From Nitrosomonas sp. HPC101 (GTDB lineage: Bacteria; Pseudomonadota; Gammaproteobacteria; Burkholderiales; Nitrosomonadaceae), in the NCBI RefSeq assembly GCF_009833125.1, contig NZ_QRCC01000012.1, forward strand, positions 62,001 to 126,000: a stretch of 64,000 nucleotides of DNA, in the 5' to 3' direction. Below are positions 27,737 to 37,494 of this stretch, piece by piece. The translations under genes were made by a program, and so were the position numbers. The notes under the pieces are model-generated. The model searched no databases. It saw nothing but the letters and a program-made list of their open reading frames with translations, and was not told where the DNA came from. Every line of letters begins with the position of its first letter. The first letter of the stretch is position 1.

Positions 27737-29026
27737 TTGCCGAAGACCATGAAAAAATCAGATCAGAATTATTCCTTGACTGAAGAGTTGCTTGCCGAGG
27801 CTAATCGCTGTGTGGCGTGTGGGTTATGCCTACCACATTGCCCTACCTATCATCTGACATATTCCGAAGCAGATTCTCCGCGAGGGCGTATTGCATTGAT
27901 GAGCGGAGTTGCCAGTAAACGTATTCCACTGAACGGGAAATTTATTCAGCATATGGATCGTTGTCTTACTTGTCGCGCTTGTGAAAATGTGTGTCCAAGT
28001 CATGTCGCTTATGGTCGGCTGATTGATGATGCGCGTGTCATGATTTATGAGGATTTATCCCTGCCTCGGAAAGAAAATCAGGGCAGAAAGAGCTGGTTGA
28101 GAAATTTTCTGGAGCGGGAATTGATTGCCAGGCCTGCTCGGCTTGATATGTTGCGGCCAATATTGCGCCTATTGGCCAAGAGCGGTTTGTTGTCGTTGTG
28201 CTTGCAGTTGAATATGCTGAAGAAAAATGTGCTGGCGCAGTCCTCTCTGTTTCTGACGACGCGCAGTTTGCCAGGGCAAATATGGCGGAGCTCATATTCA
28301 GCCAGAGGTTCTTTGCGTGGTGAGGTGGCATTGTTTCTGGGCTGCGTTGCGAGGCTGATTGATACCGAAACACTGCTTTCAACTATATCCGTATTGAACC
28401 GACTGGGCTATACAGTACATGTGCCGAAAACACAAACATGCTGTGGAGCGCTTCATCAGCACAGTGGTCAATTTGATGTAGCGGCGTCATTGGCACAACA
28501 AAATATCCGTGCTTTTGAGGGGTTGAATATTCAAGCGATTATTCATACTGCTTCTGGTTGTGGTGTTCAGCTGACGGAGTATTCGTTGCGAATGGATGCC
28601 GGGTTTCCTGTGCCGGTAATGGATATCAGTCAGTTTCTCAATGCGCAGGAATGGAATGAAATCAATTTTATACCCTTGTCGCGAAAGATAGTTGTACATG
28701 AGCCTTGTACGTTGCGTAACACGCTGCATGCTTCAAGACATCTGTATTCTTTATTGCAACATATTCCGGGAATTGAAGTGGTGGAACTTCCCGGGAATGA
28801 TCGCTGCTGTGGTGCGGCAGGTACCTATTTTCTTGATCAGCCCGAATTTGCAGGATCTTTGCTGGATGAAAAATTACAGGCTTTCGAGCAAACCGGCGCT
28901 AATTGCTTGGTGACAGCGAATATTGGTTGCGCTTTGCATATAGCCAACGGGCTGGCAAAAAAAGGAAGAAATATAGAGGTTTTGCATCCGGTAACATTGC
29001 TTGCACGGCAAATATGTATAAAATGA
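27737..29026 (+). CDS. glcF: Glycolate oxidase Fe-S subunit-like protein (GlcF family)
   Basis: The 429-aa protein has two 4Fe-4S motifs, [16 protein letters not shown] and [15 protein letters not shown], then two CCG domains ([11 protein letters not shown] and CCGAAGTYF), the GlcF and heterodisulfide-reductase-like layout. It would carry electrons from a flavoprotein oxidising glycolate or lactate. No glcD or glcE is adjacent, so the partner is elsewhere. It diverges from rpsP across about 200 bases. The symbol is by family, not proven. Confidence 0.87.
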   Translation: MPKTMKKSDQNYSLTEELLAEANRCVACGLCLPHCPTYHLTYSEADSPRGRIALMSGVASKRIPLNGKFIQHMDRCLTCRACENVCPSHVAYGRLIDDARVMIYEDLSLPRKENQGRKSWLRNFLERELIARPARLDMLRPILRLLAKSGLLSLCLQLNMLKKNVLAQSSLFLTTRSLPGQIWRSSYSARGSLRGEVALFLGCVARLIDTETLLSTISVLNRLGYTVHVPKTQTCCGALHQHSGQFDVAASLAQQNIRAFEGLNIQAIIHTASGCGVQLTEYSLRMDAGFPVPVMDISQFLNAQEWNEINFIPLSRKIVVHEPCTLRNTLHASRHLYSLLQHIPGIEVVELPGNDRCCGAAGTYFLDQPEFAGSLLDEKLQAFEQTGANCLVTANIGCALHIANGLAKKGRNIEVLHPVTLLARQICIK

Positions 29027-29059
29027 AAACGATTGTTCCAGGCACAAGAGACGGGTAAA

Positions 29060-29196
29060 AATCTGTTCGGAATTTTGATTAATGGCCAGCACAAGGCGGA
29101 ATTGAACGAGAAAGCGGAGCATGCTCGAAGTATGTGAGCATTCCAGGTTCAATTTTAACGCTGCAGTGTGTCTTTTGATGAAATGTTGAACAGATT
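29060..29196. repeat. Small inverted-repeat element (MITE-like candidate)
   Basis: AATCTGTTC at 29060-29068 is matched by GAACAGATT at 29188-29196; allowing three mismatches the arms extend to about 16 bases. Inside, further complementary pieces (GAATTGAAC and GTTCAATTT; GAGCATGC and GAGCAT) suggest a folded transcript. The element fills the glcF-coq7 gap and has no ORF. It may be a repetitive element of the species. Confidence 0.45.
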
Positions 29197-29222
29197 CCAA
29201 GAGAGATCAATGGAGGAAATTT

Positions 29223-29849
29223 ATGTTGAATATTGACAAAATAATCATTGGTTTTGATAGCGCTTTGCGTACATTGTTGGCGCCGGCGGCCACTTTACGC
29301 CCGGTTCCGGGAGGGGATCTGCCTGAAAATGAGCTAAGTGAGATCGAAAAGCGTGAATCAGCAGCATTGATGCGTATCAATCACGTGGGTGAGGTCTGTG
29401 CCCAGGCACTTTATCAGGGCCAGGCACTGACAGCGCGCAATGAGCAGGTACGTCAGGCACTGGATCAGGCGGCGCGTGAAGAGACGGAACATCTTGCCTG
29501 GACAGAGCGCCGGATTGCGGAGCTGGGTGGGCATAAAAGTTTCCTGAATCCACTGTGGTATGGGGGGTCATTCGCGCTAGGGTTGGTGGCAGGCGCGCTT
29601 GGGGATAAATGGAATCTCGGTTTTCTGGCTGAAACAGAGCGCCAGGTTGAAGCGCATCTGGCAGATCATCTGCAGCGATTGCCCCATCAGGATGTTCGCA
29701 GCAGAGCTATCGTGTCTCAAATGAAAGTCGATGAAGCGTGCCATGCTACCATGGCTGTCTCGTATGGAGGAGGGCCGTTGCCCGTGCCGGTTAAAGCCGT
29801 CATGAAATTCAGCTCCGGGATTATGACGCGTACGGCGTACTGGGTGTAA
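29223..29849 (+). CDS. coq7: Demethoxyubiquinone hydroxylase
   Basis: The 208-aa protein has the Coq7 diiron pattern: [20 protein letters not shown] with the first Glu and a His, [34 protein letters not shown], and [11 protein letters not shown] with the last ligands. It catalyses the penultimate ubiquinone step. GGAGG lies upstream of ATG 29223. Length is typical. Confidence 0.96.
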   Translation: MLNIDKIIIGFDSALRTLLAPAATLRPVPGGDLPENELSEIEKRESAALMRINHVGEVCAQALYQGQALTARNEQVRQALDQAAREETEHLAWTERRIAELGGHKSFLNPLWYGGSFALGLVAGALGDKWNLGFLAETERQVEAHLADHLQRLPHQDVRSRAIVSQMKVDEACHATMAVSYGGGPLPVPVKAVMKFSSGIMTRTAYWV

Positions 29850-29882
29850 TCACGGTAAATTTTTATAGAGACCACAACCGTC

Positions 29883-30443
29883 ATGCAAGCCATCAACCTG
29901 ACCGATCATTTTCTGATTGCCATGCCGGGATTGGGAGATTCGTTTTTTGCCAAAACGTTAACCTATGTTTGTGAGCATAACGAACAAGGTGCTTTGGGTC
30001 TGATTGTGAATCGGCCGACTGATTTATCAGTAGAGAAGCTGCTGATGCAATTGGGCATGTCTCCCAAGGATTCCGCTTCTTCCAATCTTTCGGTATTACT
30101 GGGTGGTCCGGTGCAAGTCGATAATGGCTTCGTATTGCATGAGCCAGTTGGGGCGTGGGAATTTACATTGTCTTCCAATGCGACGATTGGTTTGACCGCT
30201 TCTATTGATATTTTGCAGGCAGTTTCTGATTGTCAGGGACCAGAGAAAGTATTGGTGGCGCTTGGTTATTCAGGCTGGGCGGCCGGACAGCTTGAGCAGG
30301 AGCTCGCGCAGAATGCATGGCTGACTGTACCCGCCCAATCCCGGATATTGTTTGAACTTTCCTTCGAAGAACGTTTGCCTGCTGCCATGGCGTTACTGGG
30401 AATTGATTTTTGCAATTTATCGAATGAAGTGGGTCATGCCTGA
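29883..30443 (+). CDS. YqgE/AlgH family protein
   Basis: The 186-aa protein begins [20 protein letters not shown] and has [34 protein letters not shown] and [20 protein letters not shown], the YqgE (DUF179) pattern. Its biochemical role is unclear. It overlaps ruvX by eight bases, the usual pairing. Confidence 0.95.
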   Translation: MQAINLTDHFLIAMPGLGDSFFAKTLTYVCEHNEQGALGLIVNRPTDLSVEKLLMQLGMSPKDSASSNLSVLLGGPVQVDNGFVLHEPVGAWEFTLSSNATIGLTASIDILQAVSDCQGPEKVLVALGYSGWAAGQLEQELAQNAWLTVPAQSRILFELSFEERLPAAMALLGIDFCNLSNEVGHA

Positions 30444-30909
30444 TCCCGCCAGAAAAAACCTGTCTGACACGGCAAGTGTAATCTTATCTGGTACTGTGCT
30501 TGCTTTTGATTTCGGTGTACGACGTATAGGGGTGGCTGTTGGTGAATATGAATTGCGATTGGCTCATCCATTAACAACGATTGATCAGGCTATGACCAAG
30601 CCTCGTTTTGAAAAAATTGCTGAGTTAATCGAGACATGGCAACCGGTTTTGCTAGTGGTGGGATTGTCAGTTCATGCCGATGGTACCGAGCATGAGATAA
30701 CCCGGTTATGCCGACGTTTTGCGAGGCGACTGGAGGGGCGATTCGGGATTCCGGCTGTCATGGAAGATGAACGTTATACGACAGTGATTGCCCGCTTGAC
30801 ACTGAGAGAAGTGGGCGTTACAGGCAAAAAACAGCGGCCAGTGCTTGATCAGATTGCAGCGCAACACATCCTTCAGACTTTCTTTGATTCATCTTATGCA
30901 GCTTCCTGA
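30436..30909 (+). CDS. ruvX: Holliday junction resolvase-like protein RuvX (YqgF)
   Basis: I choose ATG 30436, which overlaps the end of yqgE and gives a 157-aa product close to the family length; the longer frame back to 30352 lies inside yqgE. The protein has [52 protein letters not shown] and the [14 protein letters not shown] end. RuvX is an RNase H-fold nuclease involved in rRNA processing. It overlaps pyrR by 14 bases. Confidence 0.94.
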   Translation: MPDPARKNLSDTASVILSGTVLAFDFGVRRIGVAVGEYELRLAHPLTTIDQAMTKPRFEKIAELIETWQPVLLVVGLSVHADGTEHEITRLCRRFARRLEGRFGIPAVMEDERYTTVIARLTLREVGVTGKKQRPVLDQIAAQHILQTFFDSSYAAS

Positions 30910-31399
30910 TGCCGAGCAGTTGCTGACGCTGCTTATCGAAAAAATACAACCGGATATCACTGATAATACGGTTATTGTTGGTATTCATACCGGAGGTGCC
31001 TGGCTGGCCAGACGTATTCATCAGACATTGGAAATTATGCAGCCGGTGGGGGTGCTGGATATTTCTTTTTATCGTGATGATTACAGTAAAATTGGCCTTC
31101 ATCCGCAGGTCAGACCTTCTCAGCTTCCTTTCGAGGTTGAAAATAGCCGTATTATTCTGGTAGATGACGTGCTTTATACAGGCAGAACTATTCGTGCTGC
31201 AGTGAATGAATTATTTGATTACGGTCGCCCGGCCAGTATCCATCTGGCTGTTTTGGTCGATCGTGGGGAGCGGGAGTTGCCGATTGCTGCACGATATACG
31301 GGGGCTATGCTGACGTTGCCGGAAAACAGTATGCTTGAATTGAGGCAGGCGGATGACGGAAAGCTGAATCTGGATTTGCGGAGTATAACAGCCAGGTAA
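30896..31399 (+). CDS. pyrR: PyrR-type bifunctional regulator/uracil phosphoribosyltransferase
   Basis: The start at ATG 30896 gives a 167-aa protein ([16 protein letters not shown]), overlapping the ruvX stop. It has the PRPP-binding motif RIILVDDVLYTGRTIRAAV and VGVLDISFYRDDYSKIG, as in PyrR. In Gram-positive bacteria PyrR binds pyr mRNA; in Gram-negatives it may act mainly as an enzyme. It stands just before pyrB and pyrC'. Confidence 0.94.
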   Translation: MQLPDAEQLLTLLIEKIQPDITDNTVIVGIHTGGAWLARRIHQTLEIMQPVGVLDISFYRDDYSKIGLHPQVRPSQLPFEVENSRIILVDDVLYTGRTIRAAVNELFDYGRPASIHLAVLVDRGERELPIAARYTGAMLTLPENSMLELRQADDGKLNLDLRSITAR

Positions 31400-31582
31400 T
31401 GTATGTTTCAGGGGTTCATCTGATGACTATTCCCACTGCTTCTTCAGCGTCATGTGCCTGCTTTGAACTGCGGATTATGTTGTGGCTGTTCAGATGATTC
31501 TGGCTGCTTTGTGCAAGCAAGTTTTATTTGTTGATACTTGAAACGTGTATATGCGCTGTTGTAATTCTTTTGGAATCGCTGC

Positions 31583-32536
31583 GTGATGGGCATACATCCA
31601 CAGTTGAATAGAAATGGTGAACTGCGGCACCTGCTTACAACGGAAGGATTACCTGCTGCGATTCTGTACCATATTCTTGATACGGCAGAATCATTTACCG
31701 GCGTGACAGAACGGGATGTCAAGAAAATTCCCTTGCTGCGAGGTAAGTCAGTATTCAATCTGTTTTTTGAGCCGAGTACCCGCACCCGCACGACTTTCGA
31801 AATAGCGGCAAAGCGTCTTTCAGCAGATGTGATCAATCTCAATATGGCGATTTCATCTCAAACCAAGGGAGAAACCCTGCTGGACACGGTAAACAACTTG
31901 TCTGCCATGCATGCGGATATGTTTGTGGTGCGTCACAACCAGAGCGGTGCAGCGCATCTGATCGCCCGCCATGTCGGCCCGGACATTCATGTGATCAATG
32001 CAGGTGATGGATGGCATGCACATCCTACGCAGGCATTACTTGATATGTTTACGATTCGCCGCTATAAACAGGATTTTCATGCGCTGCGTGTGGCGATCAT
32101 CGGAGATATTCTGCATTCCCGGGTAGCGCGTTCGCAGATTCACGCACTGACAACACTGGGCGTGCCGGAAATCCGTGTTGTTGCTCCCAAAACCTTGCTG
32201 CCGGACAGAATTGAGCAGCTTGGTGTGCATGTTTATCACAACATGGCACAGGGTTTGAAAGATGTGGATGTGCTGATGATGCTGCGATTGCAGCATGAGC
32301 GCATGGAATCGGCGCATTTGCCCAGTACCGAAGAATATTTTAAGTATTATGGGTTAACGCCGGAAAAGCTTGTGTTGGCCAGGCCTGATGCAATTGTGAT
32401 GCACCCTGGTCCAATGAATCGTGGTGTGGAAATCGATTCAGAAGTGGCGGATGGCAACCAATCGGTCATTCTGCCTCAAGTTGGTTTCGGTATTGCTGTC
32501 CGTATGGCAGTCATGTCGATTCTTGCTGGAAATTAA
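31583..32536 (+). CDS. pyrB: Aspartate carbamoyltransferase catalytic subunit
   Basis: The 317-aa protein has [20 protein letters not shown] (carbamoyl phosphate site), [35 protein letters not shown] and [14 protein letters not shown]. It makes carbamoyl aspartate. The frame opens with GTG 31583 followed directly by ATG 31586; either may start it. It is 14 bases from the pseudo-dihydroorotase gene, with which it probably forms the class A ATCase complex. No pyrI is present. Confidence 0.97.
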   Translation: MMGIHPQLNRNGELRHLLTTEGLPAAILYHILDTAESFTGVTERDVKKIPLLRGKSVFNLFFEPSTRTRTTFEIAAKRLSADVINLNMAISSQTKGETLLDTVNNLSAMHADMFVVRHNQSGAAHLIARHVGPDIHVINAGDGWHAHPTQALLDMFTIRRYKQDFHALRVAIIGDILHSRVARSQIHALTTLGVPEIRVVAPKTLLPDRIEQLGVHVYHNMAQGLKDVDVLMMLRLQHERMESAHLPSTEEYFKYYGLTPEKLVLARPDAIVMHPGPMNRGVEIDSEVADGNQSVILPQVGFGIAVRMAVMSILAGN

Positions 32537-32550
32537 CGCTTGTATCTGCT

Positions 32551-33825
32551 ATGCATATTTGTATCCGCAATGGCCGTCTGATTGATCCTGGCAGCGGGAT
32601 GGATCGTATCGGTGATCTTTATCTGGCTGAAGACAGGATTATATCGATCGATTCCCGGCCCGCGCATTTTCGTGATGACCGGGAGATAGATGCGAGCGAA
32701 TTGATTGTATGTCCTGGTCTGGTTGATTTGTCAGCACGTTTGCGCGAGCCGGGGCTTGAGTATATGGCTACCCTGGAGTCGGAGCTGGAAGCAGCAGTGG
32801 CAGGGGGGATAACCAGCCTTGCATGTCCTCCGGATACGGATCCGCCACTGGATGAGCCGGGTCTGGTGGAAATGCTTAAACACCGTGCGCGCAATCTTGA
32901 TCGGGCGCAAGTCTATCCGGTGGGAGCATTGACCCAGGGGCTCAAGGGAGAGCGATTGACAGAAATGGTTGAGTTGCATGATGCCGGGTGTATTGCCTTC
33001 AGCCAGGCAGATGTGCCGATTGCTAACCTGCATGTATTGATGCGGGCTATGCAGTACGCTGCCACCTTTGGTTTCAAGGTCTGGCTGCGCCCTCAGGATA
33101 TGCATCTGGCTAACCAGGGTGTTGCTCATGATGGAGAGACTGCCACCCGTCTGGGATTGCCGGCAATTCCAGTATGTGCGGAGACAATTGCACTGGCCAG
33201 TATATTGGCCTTGATGAAGGAAACCGGCGCCAGTGTGCATCTTTGCCGTATTTCCAGTGCTGAGGGCGTAGCGCTGGTACGCGCAGCCAAACAGCAGGGG
33301 TTGCCACTGACCTGTGATGTTTCTGTCCATCATGTGCATCTGATTGATATGGATATTGGTTTTTTTGATGCGAACTGCCATCTTATGCCGCCGCTCAGAG
33401 GGTTGGCAGATAGAGATGCATTGCGTGCTGGTTTGATGGATGGAACGATTGATGCAATCTGCTCGGATCATGCGCCCGTGGATGATGATGCCAAATTGCT
33501 GCCTTTTGCCCAGGCCGAAACGGGTGCAACCGGATTGGAGCTGTTGCTGCCGCTGACCCTGAAATGGGCGGTGGAAAACAGATTGTCATTACCGGAAGCG
33601 CTGGGGAGGATTACCGCGTGCCCGGCGCGAATATTGGGTATTGGTGCCGGGCGATTAGCAGTGGGTGCTCCAGCCGATTTATGTGTTTTTGATCCTGACG
33701 CGTATTGGATTGTCAGCAACACTGAACTGAAAAGTCAAGGCAAAAATACGCCTTTTCTCGGGATGGAGTTATGCGGACGTGCCCGGTTTACGCTGATCGG
33801 TGGGCACATTGTGTATGGCGAGTAG
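32551..33825 (+). CDS. pyrC': Inactive dihydroorotase homologue (PyrC'/PyrX)
   Basis: The 424-aa protein has the dihydroorotase fold (IRNGRLIDPGSGMDRIGDLY, ICSDHAPVDDD, TACPARILGI). The first metal motif, normally DxHxHLR, reads DLSARLR, so both histidines are missing; a later His is replaced in WLRPQDMHL. It is therefore a pseudoenzyme that stabilises the PyrB dodecamer, as known in Pseudomonas and other bacteria. An active DHOase must be encoded elsewhere. Confidence 0.93.
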   Translation: MHICIRNGRLIDPGSGMDRIGDLYLAEDRIISIDSRPAHFRDDREIDASELIVCPGLVDLSARLREPGLEYMATLESELEAAVAGGITSLACPPDTDPPLDEPGLVEMLKHRARNLDRAQVYPVGALTQGLKGERLTEMVELHDAGCIAFSQADVPIANLHVLMRAMQYAATFGFKVWLRPQDMHLANQGVAHDGETATRLGLPAIPVCAETIALASILALMKETGASVHLCRISSAEGVALVRAAKQQGLPLTCDVSVHHVHLIDMDIGFFDANCHLMPPLRGLADRDALRAGLMDGTIDAICSDHAPVDDDAKLLPFAQAETGATGLELLLPLTLKWAVENRLSLPEALGRITACPARILGIGAGRLAVGAPADLCVFDPDAYWIVSNTELKSQGKNTPFLGMELCGRARFTLIGGHIVYGE

Positions 33826-33884
33826 CACACATGCCGGGATGCTTAGCTTTTATCCAAAGCAGTTTGCTTTGAAATCAGATTGAT

Positions 33885-34029
33885 CTAAGGAACTTCTGAG
33901 AAGCGTTAACGAGGCGTCAGTTCAAGGTAAAAGTCAGCAAAAAGTGGAGTTTATACGTAATAAATGAGCACTTTAAGCCAACCTTTAACATGGCAATGAC
34001 AACGCAGTGGTTTTGCAGAGGTTCCTTAA
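33885..34029. repeat. 145-bp inverted-repeat element (MITE-like candidate)
   Basis: CTAAGGAACTTCTG at 33885-33898 is matched in inverted orientation by CAGAGGTTCCTTAA at 34016-34029 (12 of 14 identical). The interior has no gene. Similar end motifs lie at 41363 and 57312, so this is probably one copy of a repeat family. It sits between pyrC' and prlC and could bring a promoter or terminator to prlC. Confidence 0.55.
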
Positions 34030-34060
34030 TAACAATAAATTTTTGGATTATATAACTGAC

Positions 34061-36166
34061 ATGAAAAACCCGTTACTCGATTTTTCCACGCTCCCACGTT
34101 ATGAGGAAATCCGGAATGAGCATATTACATCTGCTCTGGATGAGCTGTTACGTGATTGTCGTGCCGTGATGAATACAGTCAAGAATGCATCGGAAGCCCC
34201 AGATTGGCAGGATTTTGTGCAGCCGATGGTGGATGTGAATGAACGTCTGTCGCGTGCGTGGGGTCAAGTGACGCATTTGAATGCCGTTATGAATAACCCG
34301 GAATTGCGCGAAATTTATAATGCCGGTCTGCCACGCGTTACGCAGTATTATGCCGAGCTGTCGCAGGATCCGGTATTGTTCGATAAATTCAGGCAGTTGC
34401 GGGCAGATCCGGCGTTCAATGATCTAAGTCAGGCACGCAGGAAAATTATAGAAAATCAGCTGCGTGATTTTCGGCTGGGCGGAGCCGAGTTGCCGCTTGA
34501 GGATAAAGCGCGATTTATGCAAATTCAGGAAGAGCTGTCAGCTTTGAGTGCAAAATTCAGTGATAACCTGCTGGATGCAACCAATGCATTCTCCCTGTTT
34601 ATAGAAAATCGAGATGAGCTTGCCGGTATTCCGGAAGATATCGTGCAAGCGGCTCGTGAAGCGGCGATTCAAGATACTTCGATTACTGTGCCGGGCTGGA
34701 AATTCACGCTGCATGCACCATCCTATCTGCCAGTTATGCAATACGCAGACAACCGCAGTCTGCGTGAACGGATGTATCGGGCATATGCAACGCGAGCCAG
34801 TGAGCTTGAAACTCTTCTGGATCAGATTGCGAATCGTGACAACATGCCTTTGATCGAACAGATTCTGCGTCTGCGTCAGGAAGAAGCCAGGCTGCTGGGC
34901 TATGATTGTTATGCACAGGTATCCCTTGCTCCCAAGATGGCAGAAACACCGCAGCAGGTACTGGACTTTCTGAGTGAGCTTGCTGATAAAGCGAGACCTT
35001 ATGCAGAAAAAGATTTGGCGGAGTTGCGTCAGTTTGCAGCGGATAAACTGAAATTAATCCAACTCGAAGCGTGGGATATTGCCTACGCGAGTGAGAAACT
35101 GCGGATTGAGCGTTATGCTTTTTCTGAGCATGATGTCAAGCAGTACTTCCCGGAAAACAAGGTGTTATCCGGCATGTTCGGGTTGGTAGAAGCGCTGTAT
35201 GGTATACGGATCAGTGAAGTGGAACAGGTGCGTAATGTTCAGCGTTGGCACAAGGATGTAAAATTTTTCGACATTATCGATCCCGGCGATAATCTGCTGG
35301 GGCAGTTTTATCTGGATCTCTATGCCCGCCCTGGCAAGCGTGGAGGAGCATGGATGGATGATGCTGTCGCGCGACGACGGATTGAAGTACCTGAAATTGG
35401 CCGTTCCGAGATTCAGACCCCGGTTGCTTATCTGACTTGCAATTTTTCTGCTCCGGTAACGATTGATGATCAGTTGCGTCCTGCATTGTTTACGCATGAC
35501 GAGGTAATTACACTGTTTCATGAATTTGGTCATGGATTACACCATTTACTGACTCGAATGGATGAGCTGGGGGTGTCCGGTATCAACGGTGTTGAATGGG
35601 ATGCAGTTGAACTGCCAAGCCAGTTCATGGAGAATTTTTGCTGGGAATGGGAGGTGGTACGTGACATGACCGCGCATGTGGAAACTGGCAATTCGTTACC
35701 ACGCGTGTTATTCGATAAAATGCTCGCAGCCAAAAATTTCCAGAGCGGTCTTCAGACTTTGCGTCAGATCGAGTTTGCCTTGTTCGACATGCATTTGCAC
35801 ACTGATTTTGATCCGCTGGGTAGCGAGACCGTACTGCAGCGTCTGGATAAAATCCGCCAGCAGGTGGCGGTTATTATTCCGCCTGCTTTCAACCGATTTC
35901 CCAATAACTTTGGGCATATATTTGCCGGAGGCTATGCAGCGGGTTACTACAGTTACAAATGGGCAGAGGTACTGTCTGCCGATGCTTACAGCCTGTTTGA
36001 GGAAAACGGTGTCGGTCAGGTAGTGAATGCGAAGACCGGAGAGCGTTTTTGGCATGAAATTCTTGCTGTGGGTGGTAGCCGTCCTGCACTCGAATCATTT
36101 GTTGCTTTTCGCGGACGCCAACCAAAAATTGATGCGTTGCTGCGTCATCATGGCATGACTGTTTGA
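34061..36166 (+). CDS. prlC: Oligopeptidase A (M3 metallopeptidase)
   Basis: ATG 34061 gives a 701-aa protein starting KNPLLDFSTLPRYEEI; the frame is open further upstream into the repeat element. It has the M3 zinc motif HEFGHGLHHLLT near residue 487, GVEWDAVELPSQFMENFCW and GYAAGYYSYKWAEVLSADAY near the C-terminus. It degrades cytoplasmic peptides, including signal peptides. Length and motifs are typical of PrlC/OpdA. Confidence 0.96.
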   Translation: MKNPLLDFSTLPRYEEIRNEHITSALDELLRDCRAVMNTVKNASEAPDWQDFVQPMVDVNERLSRAWGQVTHLNAVMNNPELREIYNAGLPRVTQYYAELSQDPVLFDKFRQLRADPAFNDLSQARRKIIENQLRDFRLGGAELPLEDKARFMQIQEELSALSAKFSDNLLDATNAFSLFIENRDELAGIPEDIVQAAREAAIQDTSITVPGWKFTLHAPSYLPVMQYADNRSLRERMYRAYATRASELETLLDQIANRDNMPLIEQILRLRQEEARLLGYDCYAQVSLAPKMAETPQQVLDFLSELADKARPYAEKDLAELRQFAADKLKLIQLEAWDIAYASEKLRIERYAFSEHDVKQYFPENKVLSGMFGLVEALYGIRISEVEQVRNVQRWHKDVKFFDIIDPGDNLLGQFYLDLYARPGKRGGAWMDDAVARRRIEVPEIGRSEIQTPVAYLTCNFSAPVTIDDQLRPALFTHDEVITLFHEFGHGLHHLLTRMDELGVSGINGVEWDAVELPSQFMENFCWEWEVVRDMTAHVETGNSLPRVLFDKMLAAKNFQSGLQTLRQIEFALFDMHLHTDFDPLGSETVLQRLDKIRQQVAVIIPPAFNRFPNNFGHIFAGGYAAGYYSYKWAEVLSADAYSLFEENGVGQVVNAKTGERFWHEILAVGGSRPALESFVAFRGRQPKIDALLRHHGMTV

Positions 36167-36220
36167 GTTGTTTTTTCAGCGTGTGGCTCATGCCTATCAA
36201 TACAAAGAATGGGCAGTCTC

Positions 36221-36289
36221 TGGAAAAACGCCCGTATCTCGCGTATAATTCACATTAGCGGCATGAAGTTGATTCGAGCCGCTTTTTTC
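36221..36289 (+). promoter_or_regulatory. carA promoter with terminator-like hairpin at the transcript start
   Basis: TATAAT at 36244-36249 has a weak -35 (TGGAAA at 36221-36226, 17-base spacing). Just downstream, AGCGGC (36257-36262) pairs with GCCGCT (36278-36283) followed by six T, a rho-independent terminator shape. It may end read-through from prlC or attenuate carAB transcription right at its 5' end. Confidence 0.5.
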
Positions 36290-36324
36290 TGTCTGCGTTG
36301 TATTACAAACTACTGGGGAGTTCT

Positions 36325-37470
36325 GTGTCTAACCGTCCGCATGCTGTACTCGTTTTGGCTGATGGTACTGTTTTTCACGGACACTCGATCGGTGCCGAGG
36401 GCGTAGCCATCGGAGAGGTGGCCTTCAATACAGCCATGACTGGCTACCAGGAAATTCTTACTGATCCATCTTACTGCCGTCAGATCGTTACACTGACTTA
36501 CCCGCATGTTGGCAATACCGGCATTAATGATGAAGATACTGAATCTACGACCAGAGCCATCCATGCGGCAGGAATGGTGATTCGAGATCTGCCGCTTATT
36601 GCCAGCAACTGGCGCAGTCATCAATCGTTACCGGATTTTCTCAAACGGCATGATATTCCAGCTATTGCCGGGATCGATACTCGCAAGCTCACACGTATTT
36701 TAAGAATCAAGGGTGCTCAGGCAGGCTGCATCATGACGGGTCATGTCAACGAAAGCGAAGCTTTACAGCAAGCACAGGCTTTCCCTGGTCTGGCCGGAAT
36801 GGATCTTGCGCGCGTGGTCAGCTGTACCCAGTCATGGGAATTCAGTGAAGGTGAATGGGTTCCGGAAACAGGCTATCGAGCCGCAAGCGAAAGTCAATAC
36901 CAGGTGGCTGTGTTGGATTTTGGTGTCAAGCGTACGATTCTGCGTAAACTGGTTGAGCGAGGTTGTCATGTTACCGTTTATCCTGCTCAGACCAGAATTG
37001 AGGAGATTCTTCGTACCCAGCCTGATGGGGTCGTGCTTTCCAATGGCCCGGGTGATCCGGAGGCCTGTGATTATGCGATCATCGCTACGCGTGCATTGCT
37101 GGCAAGCAGAATTCCTGTGTTTGGAATTTGTCTGGGCCACCAGCTGATTGCTTTGGCAATTGGCGCCAAAACAATCAAGATGAGATTCGGTCATCATGGC
37201 GCTAATCACCCGGTATTGGATGTTGATAGTGGTCAAGTGATGATTACCAGCCAGAATCATGGGTTTGCAGTTGATGCCGATACTTTGCCAGCCAATGCAC
37301 GTGTTACGCATCATTCACTGTTTGATGGGAGTCTTCAAGGGTTTGAGCTGACAGATCATCCTGTTTTTTGTTTTCAGGGACATCCTGAAGCAAGTCCGGG
37401 TCCTCGGGATGTTGATTATTTATTCAGCCGTTTCGTTGACCGGATGGCAAGAAACAAACAGTCAGCCTGA
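36325..37470 (+). CDS. carA: Carbamoyl phosphate synthase small subunit
   Basis: The GTG at 36325 is preferred because GGGGAG lies just upstream and it gives the normal N-terminus ([18 protein letters not shown]); a TTG at 36298 would extend it by nine residues. The 381-aa protein has the class I glutaminase triad: Cys in [11 protein letters not shown] and His/Glu in [11 protein letters not shown]. It supplies ammonia to CarB for carbamoyl phosphate. It is followed by carB after 24 bases. Confidence 0.97.
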   Translation: MSNRPHAVLVLADGTVFHGHSIGAEGVAIGEVAFNTAMTGYQEILTDPSYCRQIVTLTYPHVGNTGINDEDTESTTRAIHAAGMVIRDLPLIASNWRSHQSLPDFLKRHDIPAIAGIDTRKLTRILRIKGAQAGCIMTGHVNESEALQQAQAFPGLAGMDLARVVSCTQSWEFSEGEWVPETGYRAASESQYQVAVLDFGVKRTILRKLVERGCHVTVYPAQTRIEEILRTQPDGVVLSNGPGDPEACDYAIIATRALLASRIPVFGICLGHQLIALAIGAKTIKMRFGHHGANHPVLDVDSGQVMITSQNHGFAVDADTLPANARVTHHSLFDGSLQGFELTDHPVFCFQGHPEASPGPRDVDYLFSRFVDRMARNKQSA

Positions 37471-37494
37471 GTTATCAGAATAATTTTTACTTAA

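Noticed and set aside
32731..33471. 246-aa minus-strand frame opposite pyrC'
   Set aside because: Shadow frame; pyrC' is clear on the plus strand.
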